From contig OZ245783.1 in NCBI GenBank assembly GCA_965227875.1, positions 620,001 to 684,000 on the forward strand: a DNA stretch of 64,000 bases. Reading direction: 5' to 3'. The DNA is from G965227875 sp965227875 (GTDB lineage Bacteria > Pseudomonadota > Alphaproteobacteria > Rhizobiales > JAJFHC01). The position numbers and the translations under genes were made by a program. Positions within the stretch are counted from its first letter, which is position 1, and each line of letters opens with the position of its first letter. Of this stretch, positions 36,501 to 44,543 are shown one piece after another. A model generated the notes under the pieces. It ran no database searches, was not told the DNA's origin, and was given only the letters and a program-made list of their open reading frames with translations.

Positions 36501-39500
36501 ACTCGACTGGTCCACCGGCCACACCGGGAAGCTCGACCATCTTGGTGGGGAACACAAACTCAGGATCGCGATAAGCCAGGAGTGCCTGTACTTCGGTACC
36601 GCGGCTGGCGGTGTGTCCTACTCTGGCAAGGATGTTTGGTGGGACCCCAGACACATCAGTCACACTTTGCCGAGGGTGGATATCTCAAGCGACGAAGTCC
36701 GTTTCGAGCCGGTTCGCAATCTATGGGCGACTTCGGATGATCACACGGTTTTCTGTCTCATCGGGGAAACAGGTAGCCTCTTTCGCCTCGTTGACTGGTC
36801 TTACACCGGGGGGTGGCACCAGGCATCGCACCCGGTGGATCCGGCGGATCAGGAACATCTCATCCTTGCCGCCGATGGTGCGGGCTTCTTCACCGTGCGG
36901 GGAGAGACCCGGAATGTGTTTCGCTGCAAGGTCGGCGACGATGAAAACCTGGATTGGCAACCCCTCGACAGCGATGTCCAGCACCAGAACGTCCGCGCGA
37001 TCTCACCACTGAAGGACGGTATAAGCCTGCTGGTCGCCACCGATCACGGGATCTATCACGTTGTCAGCTCAGGTGCGGACTGGAAGCGTGTCCGTTGGGT
37101 GAAGTTCAGCGATCTCGTCGTGGATTCGTTTGTCGTTTCTGAGGACGGCAAGACCTTCTTTGCTGTTGGCGATCAGATTCATCGCTTCCACAGCGCCATA
37201 GGCCGAATGTTCGGAGTGCGAAAGGTCAAGGGCAGTTTCAAAGTCTCCCGGAGCCAGTCCACCGCGCTCGACAGCATCGATACGATGCGGGTTTTCCACG
37301 AATTTTTCGAACTCGCAAGGCGCTTCAAAGAGAACGCAGCAGACACATCAGATGCAATCGGCAAACTGGGTCGCTATCTGCTTCAGCAGGATGCTCCCAC
37401 GTTGCAGGCGCTCAGCGGCTGGAACAAGAGCCAGACCGACACGTTGCTGAAGCATTTCGCGGCAATGCCGAATGCGGACAGCACTGAGGCCGGCAAGGAT
37501 GCGGGGGCCACTCTGCATGCATCCCGACAACGGTGCGCTCAACTGACACGAATGCAGCGCTGCTTTGATCTCGCGGCCCGTTCCGGTGTCGATGTGACGA
37601 TGCTGACACGCCTTTGCAAACTTCATCACGAGGTGCCCAGGAAGAGTTCTGCGGGCGACGGCGCGGAGACGCACCCGGATGTATCCCTCGACGGCTACAC
37701 CGACGCGGCCCAAAGCCTTCTCGGCGTCCTGCGCTCCAAATATTCCGAAGAGCAGTGGGCGAAGACCTTTAACCCGATCCGCGACCATCTCAACGAACTG
37801 GAGCGGGACACATTGTCCGCCCTTCTCCTCGGCAACCGCGGAAAAAGCCACCTAGTCGCCGAAGCGCTCTCTGGCAAGACATTCGAAACGCTGCAGGAGC
37901 TTTCAGGCTACCTGCTGCTCGATACGGAGATGAGCGGCAATGTCGAGACCTCCCACGTCAAGGCGGCGATCGGCACCCTGCAGACCTATATCGAGCGCTG
38001 CCGTTTGAACATCGAGGACGGGATAAAACTGCAGCACAACGCAATTCCCGACACGCTCTGGGCCTGGATGGGCCACTACCGCATGTGGGAGGCCAACCGG
38101 AAGGTGTTCTTCTACCCGGAAAACTACATCGAGCCGACCCAACGCAAGCAGGCGACGCCTCTGTTCAAGGAACTGCAGAGCGAACTGCTGCAGGGCGAGG
38201 TCACCGACGAGGCGGTGACCGCAGCCTATATCAACTATTTCGACAAGCTCGACGAACTGGCGAACCTGCAGATCGTCGACGGCCATGTCGCTTCCGTGAC
38301 GAACCCGAATTCAGGAGAGGATGAGGAAACGATCTTTGTTATCGGCCGAACCAGCGGGTCGCCACCGGTCTACTACGTGCGGAGCGCGACCCTGGACTGG
38401 ACGGAACAGCGCTACACCGGCTGGCGCCCGTGGCAAAAGATCGACCTGACCGTTCCTGCCGATAGGGTGGCGGCGTTCTATGCGCGCAACCGCCTGTACA
38501 TTTTCTGGATCGAAACGAAAACGACGCGGCAAGCCAAGCAGGAAAAGGATATCAAGGTATGGAAGGAAGTTACAAAGGCCGGCACACTCAAATACTCTTA
38601 TCAGAAAGTCAGTGGCGCGTGGTTACCGCCGCAAACCGGCAACCACTTCTCTACTGCTGTTGGAGATCATGATGGGTCCACGACACGGGAGGAGGACATC
38701 CATCTTCCCAACGCAACAAGCTTCCCCACACCACCCGGTCAACCCGTCGCAACACTGACCGTAGACACCGATTGGTCGTTCAGATTTCTGCCTTCTGCCT
38801 GGGTAACCGATACATGGCAAGATGCCCTTGGCAAACTCGTGCCCAAGACACCCCACCCACCCGCGTACGATGTCCGCGTCTGGAATGAACTCAAGGCAGC
38901 CGCGGAAACTTCCTCAAGCGGAGTTGTACAGTCACTCAATGTAGCCGCGATGTCGACGGTAGTGACACCTGACGGACGCTCGATCTTTGTGGCGACGTTA
39001 CGCAAGGGTGTTTGGACAATTGATAAAGAGGTTGACGGACGCATTGGTGGCTGGCGGCAGGTCGGAACGAAACTCACCAAAAAATCGGTAGTCTCCCTCG
39101 TCATCACTCCCGACGGAGAAACGCTTTTCGCGGCAGATGAAGCATACAAGGGAAACGAGCCATCCAGTGTTTGGCGCCTTCGACTAGGTGCCGGCATCGA
39201 CTCCCCCGAATGGGAACAGGTCAGCGGCAGGTTGTCAGGGTGGGGCGTGTGCGCTCTTGCGATATCCACCGATGGTGGAACGCTATATGCCAGCCCGCTT
39301 GGCGAAGGCGTCTGGAGGGCCAGTTTGCGTGCCGAAGGCGGCGCGTTGGAGTGGCAGCGAATCGGCGGTGGCTTGAGCCCGGAGTTCATTCCGGCGCTCG
39401 CGATGTCGCCCGATGGAAAAACACTTTACGCCGGTGCGGAGTCGACGGCGTTGCCCGGCACACAGCCGGTAGAGGTGACCGGCACCTGGTCTGGCAAAGT

Positions 39501-42500
39501 AGACGAACAAGGAGATGTCTCAGACTGGGCGCCAGTCGGCAAAAATCTCCGGACGCACAGTGTTCTTGCGCTCGCGATGTCCGCAAGCGGCCGGACTCTC
39601 TTTGCCTGGACCGGGGAAAAGGGCCTTTGGCGACTACGGCTGGGGACAGACACAGACTGGCAACCTCTGCGGGCCAAGGGGATGCCGCCCGAAGTGGTTT
39701 CGTTGGCCGTGACGGCCGATGAACGGACGCTTTTCGTGGGAACAAAGAACGACGGTGTTCAACGGATCCACTTTGATGTCGACGGCTCCTATGGAGATTG
39801 GCGACCGTGCGGGAAAGGTCTGACAGACGCTCAACACGTTATGATTGCATTGGCGCCCGACAATGCAACTCTTTTCGCCTCGCCATTGTACGGTGGCTTC
39901 CACAGTCTTGTGTTGAATGATACCAGCCTTCTGACCACCAAGAACCGGACAGTGTTGTTGAGATACTTCGTTGGTTCCGAGGACCAGGCCACGTACACCT
40001 GTCAGCCGCTAATGACCAATGCGGTCCACGATTTGAGACAAATGCTGGTGACCGGCGGGCTGGAAGCGCTTCTGTCGATAACAGCGCAGCGTTTATGCAA
40101 ACCACCGTTGGTTGACATGTCCGAGGCAATTCTCCTTTCGGATGACAAAAACATCACCGAATCTGGCAAGGAAGATCTACACGACTTCGACCTTGGCGAC
40201 CCATACGGGATCTACTTCCGTGAGATATTCTTCCACATCCCGTTTCTCATTGCCGATGCGCTGCAGCGCAACCACCAATTCGAGCATGCGCGGAAGTGGT
40301 ATCAGTACATTCTCGACCCGACCCGGGCGGGCAAGAGTACGAAAGATGCCCCGAACCAGGACGGCATGTGGCGGTTCCTGCCGTTCCGTGAAAACACGAT
40401 CACGAAGCTGATCGATGTCATAAGGAGCAAGAGCCTGCGGGACGAACTGGCAAAGGATCCGTTCGACCCGCATGCCATCGCCGCGAAGCGGCTCGGCGCC
40501 TACGAGAAGGCCGTCGCGATGAAGTACCTCGACAATCTTCTCGACTGGGGTGACATGCTGTTCGCCATGGACAACTGGGAAGCCATCAACCAGGCGGCTA
40601 TCCTTTATGTCCGGGCGCTCAACCTTCTTGGCGCTAAACCCCTGCCGCAGCAGGTGCCTGCATCCTATTCGGACAAACCAAAAACGGCGGAGGCCGTCGC
40701 ATCCGGCCCGAACCACGAGCCTCACCATCCCGACCTCGCGGATGTTCTCGCCAGCACGAGGGATCCAAAGCATCCTCTGTCGCTTTGGGACGACAACCCG
40801 TTCTTTGACGTGCCGACCTTTTTTTTCCTGCCGGAGAACAAGGAATTCGCCGCCTGCTGGGATCGTGCGCAGGACCGTCTCTACAAAATCCGGCACAGCA
40901 TGAACATCGAGGGCGTCGTACGGCAACTGGCGCTGTTCCAGCCGCCGATCGACCCGTCAAAGCTGGTGCAGGCGCTCGCGTCGGGCGGCAGTGTCGCCGG
41001 CGCGGCGGCTCAGGAGATCGCTGCGGTTCCGCACCACCGGTTCTCCGTCATGCTGCGGCATGCAAGGTCGATGACCGAGACTGTCATCCAGCTCGGCGGA
41101 GCGTTGCTTTCGGCGCTCGAGAAGGAGGACGCGGAAGCGCTCAACCTGCTGCACACGACAGAGGAGCAGGCCATTCTGAAACTTTCCCGCACTGTTCAGG
41201 ACGCGCAGATTGAGGACGCCGAACACTCTATCGCCGCACTGAAGGAGAGCCGCAGCGGTGCGCAGACGCGCATCGATCATTTCCAGGGCCTTATAGACAC
41301 TGGCCAGATCGAAAGCGAACGAACCAGCCTGGCGCTTACATCGGAAGGGCTCGAGGCGCAGAAACTGGCGCATGTGGTACGGTTCGAAGCCGTCGTCGCC
41401 CACCTCATCCCGACCGTGTTCGGTTTCGCCGACGGCGATTTTCAGCCCGGCTCGAGCATCAGCGAGGCGGCGACCCTGAGCGACGCGCTGGCAGGCATTC
41501 TGGGGCAGAAGGCCGCGATGGTGGCCACCGGCGCACAATACGAACGCCGTGCGGAAGACTGGGGCCTGCAGAAGTCGATCGCCGAGTTCGAACTGAGCCA
41601 GATCAATTCGCAGATCGAGTCCGCCATGCTGCGGCTGGAGGTGGCCAAGCGCGAAATCGAAGTGCATGAAGCGACCGAGAAGCAAGCGGAAGAGCGCGAG
41701 AAATTCTTCCGGCGCAAGTACACCAGCAAGGAACTCTATCAGTGGATCGCCGGCCGTGTGTCCATGGTCTACTTCCAGACCTACAAGCTGGCGGTCGATC
41801 TGGCCCGTTCGGCCGAGCGCGCCTATCAGTACGAATGCAACGCAGACCGCAGCTTCATCGACTTCGGACAGTGGGACAGCCGGAGAAAAGGCCTGCAGGC
41901 GGGCGAAGCACTGATGCTCGGGCTCAATCAGCTCGAGAAGGCGCATATGGAAGATGACCGTCGCGAGCTGGAGCTCAACAAGTTCGTTTCGCTCCTGCAA
42001 CTCGATCCCGATGCTCTGATGAGGCTGAAACTTACCGGCAGTTGCACCTTTAAATTCAACGAACTGCTCTTCGCCCAGGACCATCCGGGCCACTATTGCC
42101 GCCGCATCAAGTCGGTCTCGGTGTCCATTCCCGCCGTCGTCGGGCCCAACCAGAACATCAACGCCACGCTGACCCAGGAAAACGATCAGGTTCTGATGAA
42201 GCCCGAAAGCGCAGCGGTTGGCTGTTTGCTTTCCGGAGAGGGGCTTGAAGCGCACGCCGACATCATCCGCACGCGCTGGCGGCCAAGCCAGCAGATCGCC
42301 ATTTCAACCGGCCTTGATGATTCCGGTACGTTCCAGCTCGACTTCCAAGACGAACACTATCTTCCCTTCGAACGCACTGGTGCTTTATCAACCTGGAAAC
42401 TGAGCCTGCTCAAGGCTGCCAACAGGAACCTCGACTACTCCAGCATCTCCGATGTGGTCATCCATCTGCGCTACACCGCACTCGACGGAGGTGACAAGTT

Positions 42501-42984
42501 CCGGAGCGAAGTGGTCAAGCACGACAGGATGAAGATGTATTCGGGCCAAAGCCTGCACTCCCTGCGGCAGGAATGCTCAAGCGATTGGCACAGGTTCGTC
42601 GCGCGGAGCACAGGAAACATGGCAAAAGACGGGATGTCGGCGAACACCGACAACAAAGACCCTGCGCCTCTGCGTTTCTCCATCAATGCTGCTGATATCG
42701 CCTTCAACTGTTCCGATACGGTGTTCGTTGGTCATTTCGCGCTCTTGCCGCTCTGGAAAAGCGACGCGGATTACGCCAGTCCCAATTTGTCCATCAGACT
42801 GAGCGGCCAAGAGAAACCGGCGGCAATAGCCTGGGGTGAACGAGGCCTTGGCGTTTGTGACCTGCCGGAAACATCCGGCGCGGAGCTCAGCGGCGAGATA
42901 GTCGTCGATGACGCGAATGCCCTCGAGCAGCTCGCCGACATTGTCCTGATCGTGGATTTTCGAGGTACGCTGACCTGGGACTAG
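33562..42984 (+). CDS. TcA-like Tc-toxin pore/shell subunit with two inserted beta-propeller blocks
   Basis: 3140 residues, longer than the usual ~2500. The N terminus resembles the VRP1/TcA alpha-helical shell ('YNSALSPAAYLVDLLRLAKK'). An ABC-toxin N-type segment lies at ~1470-1580 ('YIERCRLNIEDGI', 'MWEANRKVFFYPENYIEP'), and a neuraminidase-like segment at ~1595-1655 ('YYVRSATLDWTEQRYTGW'). After residue ~2200 come the shell, linker and channel regions with long coiled coils (~2450-2770), and the TcB-binding end ('GGDKFRSEVVKHDRMKMYSG'). Two blocks, ~893-1210 and ~1790-2125, consist of repeated 'PDG-x-LYV/LFA' blades and look like inserted propellers. TcA forms the pentameric pore and binds receptors. 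No signal peptide is seen, as in other Tc toxins. Confidence 0.9.
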   Translation: MAEDTKSATPVSSQNAELVGQHISLNAPHFARFAEQFEIFPTPVSHADHHDTYNSALSPAAYLVDLLRLAKKHIPGNDLFKRRPDLEHLPLDRAHTEELVPYLEVVNTAIAAHVKGGRKKALSCAANSSFPFTLPANLPLLQIRTYLAHFDVELIDIYETLGLSKDHPAWIVETLGLSSQSELTRLGTPDASEDTLQKDFGGARILQDQEHGDICVTATFMKQTGLSPAELSELVQIFKLEVRPEIVTHDKQGNETGREPQCMPKLKKETLDRLNRFIRLAGRTGWSFSDLDWALRSANAGIPGQKKRSAPKGADITAATLARVARIKRICETLKLPVDVVCCFVQDMKTTPGVSTPDKAGARSLFDRTFNTPPFSHPKSTDAAPDYHPKGTRFPDSKVDPLKWTPPSAVKPAEQDDTGSNRRDQDIGASLQASLGINSDDLEAIVDHLCEGRQLDAADLRLDVRTLTVLYRHSKLAHVLKMEIPEFLVFLKCIAGKLAHNVASTAVSELSDVETIIDWAGWLGDAGLHPYQLEYLLGATLSARARRVFDPGPAPEELAALLPDLEPWTVLAQSFTGKGFSPDEAHGVCAALKAKGQVDTHGLCRETVSHGDVIETLAAYMRDGEDTGFSSAVGGLVTIQESDIELALRAGPVPPDPGTDIAGMAGSVLKQLVKQNIVGDDHLLAAGSNPLFARPLVPGHLLPKHPEPDMESRLGQVRAMLASRANKIGAVVDTVNQVPDHQYELAVHRLATAFHLPPDLASAVLEPLGLGRHRVAGVVSGAERNNVARLLCFAKALGLSPEDIAEMLGHLKLTSSKVVKGLRPPKGPKLTKQWNNVLSDMLAGPPDVPFEVEQTQSDAWVIGPPAGWTPAGNLPDMSTAVDTLDAVEHDRYQTEGGNEIRCLAASPDGRDLYVVLLDDIVFRCRGANAPGGRWERLPAIPSGRSDANDPIEVLAVVDDTLIAGTSSGHMYGCPNVEKDELDWSTGHTGKLDHLGGEHKLRIAISQECLYFGTAAGGVSYSGKDVWWDPRHISHTLPRVDISSDEVRFEPVRNLWATSDDHTVFCLIGETGSLFRLVDWSYTGGWHQASHPVDPADQEHLILAADGAGFFTVRGETRNVFRCKVGDDENLDWQPLDSDVQHQNVRAISPLKDGISLLVATDHGIYHVVSSGADWKRVRWVKFSDLVVDSFVVSEDGKTFFAVGDQIHRFHSAIGRMFGVRKVKGSFKVSRSQSTALDSIDTMRVFHEFFELARRFKENAADTSDAIGKLGRYLLQQDAPTLQALSGWNKSQTDTLLKHFAAMPNADSTEAGKDAGATLHASRQRCAQLTRMQRCFDLAARSGVDVTMLTRLCKLHHEVPRKSSAGDGAETHPDVSLDGYTDAAQSLLGVLRSKYSEEQWAKTFNPIRDHLNELERDTLSALLLGNRGKSHLVAEALSGKTFETLQELSGYLLLDTEMSGNVETSHVKAAIGTLQTYIERCRLNIEDGIKLQHNAIPDTLWAWMGHYRMWEANRKVFFYPENYIEPTQRKQATPLFKELQSELLQGEVTDEAVTAAYINYFDKLDELANLQIVDGHVASVTNPNSGEDEETIFVIGRTSGSPPVYYVRSATLDWTEQRYTGWRPWQKIDLTVPADRVAAFYARNRLYIFWIETKTTRQAKQEKDIKVWKEVTKAGTLKYSYQKVSGAWLPPQTGNHFSTAVGDHDGSTTREEDIHLPNATSFPTPPGQPVATLTVDTDWSFRFLPSAWVTDTWQDALGKLVPKTPHPPAYDVRVWNELKAAAETSSSGVVQSLNVAAMSTVVTPDGRSIFVATLRKGVWTIDKEVDGRIGGWRQVGTKLTKKSVVSLVITPDGETLFAADEAYKGNEPSSVWRLRLGAGIDSPEWEQVSGRLSGWGVCALAISTDGGTLYASPLGEGVWRASLRAEGGALEWQRIGGGLSPEFIPALAMSPDGKTLYAGAESTALPGTQPVEVTGTWSGKVDEQGDVSDWAPVGKNLRTHSVLALAMSASGRTLFAWTGEKGLWRLRLGTDTDWQPLRAKGMPPEVVSLAVTADERTLFVGTKNDGVQRIHFDVDGSYGDWRPCGKGLTDAQHVMIALAPDNATLFASPLYGGFHSLVLNDTSLLTTKNRTVLLRYFVGSEDQATYTCQPLMTNAVHDLRQMLVTGGLEALLSITAQRLCKPPLVDMSEAILLSDDKNITESGKEDLHDFDLGDPYGIYFREIFFHIPFLIADALQRNHQFEHARKWYQYILDPTRAGKSTKDAPNQDGMWRFLPFRENTITKLIDVIRSKSLRDELAKDPFDPHAIAAKRLGAYEKAVAMKYLDNLLDWGDMLFAMDNWEAINQAAILYVRALNLLGAKPLPQQVPASYSDKPKTAEAVASGPNHEPHHPDLADVLASTRDPKHPLSLWDDNPFFDVPTFFFLPENKEFAACWDRAQDRLYKIRHSMNIEGVVRQLALFQPPIDPSKLVQALASGGSVAGAAAQEIAAVPHHRFSVMLRHARSMTETVIQLGGALLSALEKEDAEALNLLHTTEEQAILKLSRTVQDAQIEDAEHSIAALKESRSGAQTRIDHFQGLIDTGQIESERTSLALTSEGLEAQKLAHVVRFEAVVAHLIPTVFGFADGDFQPGSSISEAATLSDALAGILGQKAAMVATGAQYERRAEDWGLQKSIAEFELSQINSQIESAMLRLEVAKREIEVHEATEKQAEEREKFFRRKYTSKELYQWIAGRVSMVYFQTYKLAVDLARSAERAYQYECNADRSFIDFGQWDSRRKGLQAGEALMLGLNQLEKAHMEDDRRELELNKFVSLLQLDPDALMRLKLTGSCTFKFNELLFAQDHPGHYCRRIKSVSVSIPAVVGPNQNINATLTQENDQVLMKPESAAVGCLLSGEGLEAHADIIRTRWRPSQQIAISTGLDDSGTFQLDFQDEHYLPFERTGALSTWKLSLLKAANRNLDYSSISDVVIHLRYTALDGGDKFRSEVVKHDRMKMYSGQSLHSLRQECSSDWHRFVARSTGNMAKDGMSANTDNKDPAPLRFSINAADIAFNCSDTVFVGHFALLPLWKSDADYASPNLSIRLSGQEKPAAIAWGERGLGVCDLPETSGAELSGEIVVDDANALEQLADIVLIVDFRGTLTWD

Positions 42985-43139
42985 GGTTTGTTGGAAATCG
43001 AGATTGTGCCGGCGGTGATCGCGGACGCAGGTCGTTGGTGACGTTCCTCGTGGCGAACTGGGGGTCACCTTCGGCAGGATCGGAATTGGAAAAGCTCACG
43101 GACCGGCGGCATCTGATTGCGACACTCAATGCCCACTGA

Positions 43140-43645
43140 GGTGTTGTCAGAGCAAAACCAGTTGAGGCGTAGACGTCCCTTCCCTGCTCTTGCCGCACGC
43201 CCCAAAGGTACGCCTTCCACTATTTCAAAACATCGCCCGAAATCATCCGTTTGGCGGTGATGTTGTAAATCCGCTTCCCGCTTTCGCTGCGCCGCGTCGA
43301 CGACCAGCTGGACGAGCGCGGCGTCGATACAAATCATCAAACGGTACGGTTTTGGTGGAACCGATTTGGGCCGATCTTCGCTGCGGAGATCCGCCAGCGG
43401 CGCGTCGAGAGAATGCGATCAGTCACGCATTGGCAGTGGCACCTGGACGAGGTCTTCATGAAGATCAATGGCGAAATCCACTACCTGTGGCGGGCCGTCG
43501 ATCACGAGGGCGGAGTCCTTGAAGCGTTCGTTTCGAAGCGGCACGACCGCAAAGCAGCCTTGAAGCTCCTCAAGAACTTATTCAAGCGACACGGCAACCC
43601 TAAGGTCATCGTCACGGGCAAGCTCCGGTCCTGTGGCGCTGCGCT
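43140..43645 (+). mobile_element. Truncated IS6-family element
   Basis: A GGTGTTGTCAGAGC terminus at 43140-43153 matches the end type of the IS6 element at 52583 (GGTGCTGTCAC). It is followed by an IS6-type transposase frame that stops matching after about 43640, where the sequence runs into the SDR gene's downstream flank. The right end of the element is missing, so it can no longer move on its own. It directly follows the TcA gene (155 bp). Confidence 0.7.
43203..43640 (+). pseudogene. IS6-family transposase remnant
   Basis: In one frame it reads 'FHYFKTSPEIIRLAVML-stop-RFPLSLR' and then 'HLDEVFMKINGEIHYLWRAV', 'DRKAALKLLKN' and 'LRSCGAAL', the DDE-domain pattern of IS6 transposases. TAA at 43266-43268 interrupts it about where an aromatic residue of the 'WYxRYPLS' motif is expected. 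The last ~60 residues, including the third catalytic residue, are gone. The second Asp region 'VIVTGKLRS' has Gly where IS6 transposases have Asp (VTDKLRS), so it is inactive on three counts. Confidence 0.75.
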
Positions 43646-43712
43646 GCATGGTAGATGTCATCGTTCCGCCAATCTGGGGCTTTCTTGGTTTGTCTGACAG
43701 CCCAGCCGCGAC

Positions 43713-44513
43713 TCATTCGCTTCCTGGTGGCGTTGTAGGCAGACTCGCCATATAACCGCCATCGACCATATGGTGGCTGCCTGTCACATAGGTCGCCTTG
43801 TCGGAGCAAAGATAGACGACAATGTCGGCGATTTCGCTCGGTGCCGCGAAACGACCAACCGGGCTCAGTTCCGAATAGGTCGCCTCCGAATCTTCAGCAT
43901 TGCCTGAACGCTGGTCTGCCAACGCCTTGATCATGCGCGTATCCGTCGGCCCCGGACAGATTGCGTTTACGCGAACGCCTTGGCGGCCGACTTCGGAAGC
44001 AGCGGTGCGCGTCAGGCTGATGACGCCGTGTTTGGAGGCGGAGTAGGCGCAGAGACCAACCGAACCGGCAATGCCCGAAATTGATGATGTATTGACGACG
44101 GCGCCTGACTTCTGCGCGGTCATGATGGGTATCACGTATTTGAGCCCGAGGAACACGCCCTTCAGATTCACCGCCATGACCCTGTCGAACATCTCTTCGT
44201 CGGTATCCGCAATCAAGGCAATCCGCCCTTCGGTGCCGGCATTGTTGAAAAAGCAATCTATGCGGCCAAATTTTTCCATTGTGGCTGCGACATAGCCTGC
44301 AACGGATGACGCGATTGAAACATCCGCTGACAGTGAAATCGCCTGGGCGCCGGTTTCCAGGACTTCCTCAGCGGTTCGTCGCGCTGCATCTGCGTCAAGA
44401 TCGACCGCGACGATCCGTGCTCCCTGTTCTGCAAATGCCAATGCGGCGGCTTTTCCAATCCCGTTTCCAGCGCCTGTAATGACCGCGACCTTGTCCGAAA
44501 AATACATTCCCAT
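43713..44513 (-). CDS. Short-chain dehydrogenase/reductase (SDR)
   Basis: 266 residues from ATG 44513; ATG 44507 (MYFSDKV) is equally good because AAGGA sits 9 nt before it and only 3 nt before the first ATG. Classical SDR motifs are present: cofactor loop TGAGNGIG (13-20), 'VDLDADAARR' with Asp after beta 2 (NAD preference), NNAG, catalytic Ser in 'NTSSISG' and 'YSASK' near residue 157, and 'GPTDTRM'. It is the last gene of a hydrolase-monooxygenase-SDR operon, where it likely oxidises an alcohol released by ester cleavage or forms the ketone substrate of the monooxygenase. Confidence 0.85.
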   Translation of the reverse strand: MGMYFSDKVAVITGAGNGIGKAAALAFAEQGARIVAVDLDADAARRTAEEVLETGAQAISLSADVSIASSVAGYVAATMEKFGRIDCFFNNAGTEGRIALIADTDEEMFDRVMAVNLKGVFLGLKYVIPIMTAQKSGAVVNTSSISGIAGSVGLCAYSASKHGVISLTRTAASEVGRQGVRVNAICPGPTDTRMIKALADQRSGNAEDSEATYSELSPVGRFAAPSEIADIVVYLCSDKATYVTGSHHMVDGGYMASLPTTPPGSE

Positions 44514-44543
44514 TCATCCTTCCCGATTAGCCAACGCTACCGC

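Noticed and set aside
40957..42255. 432-codon minus-strand open frame inside TcA
   Set aside because: Antisense of the coiled-coil region of TcA; long antisense frames are expected in this base composition.
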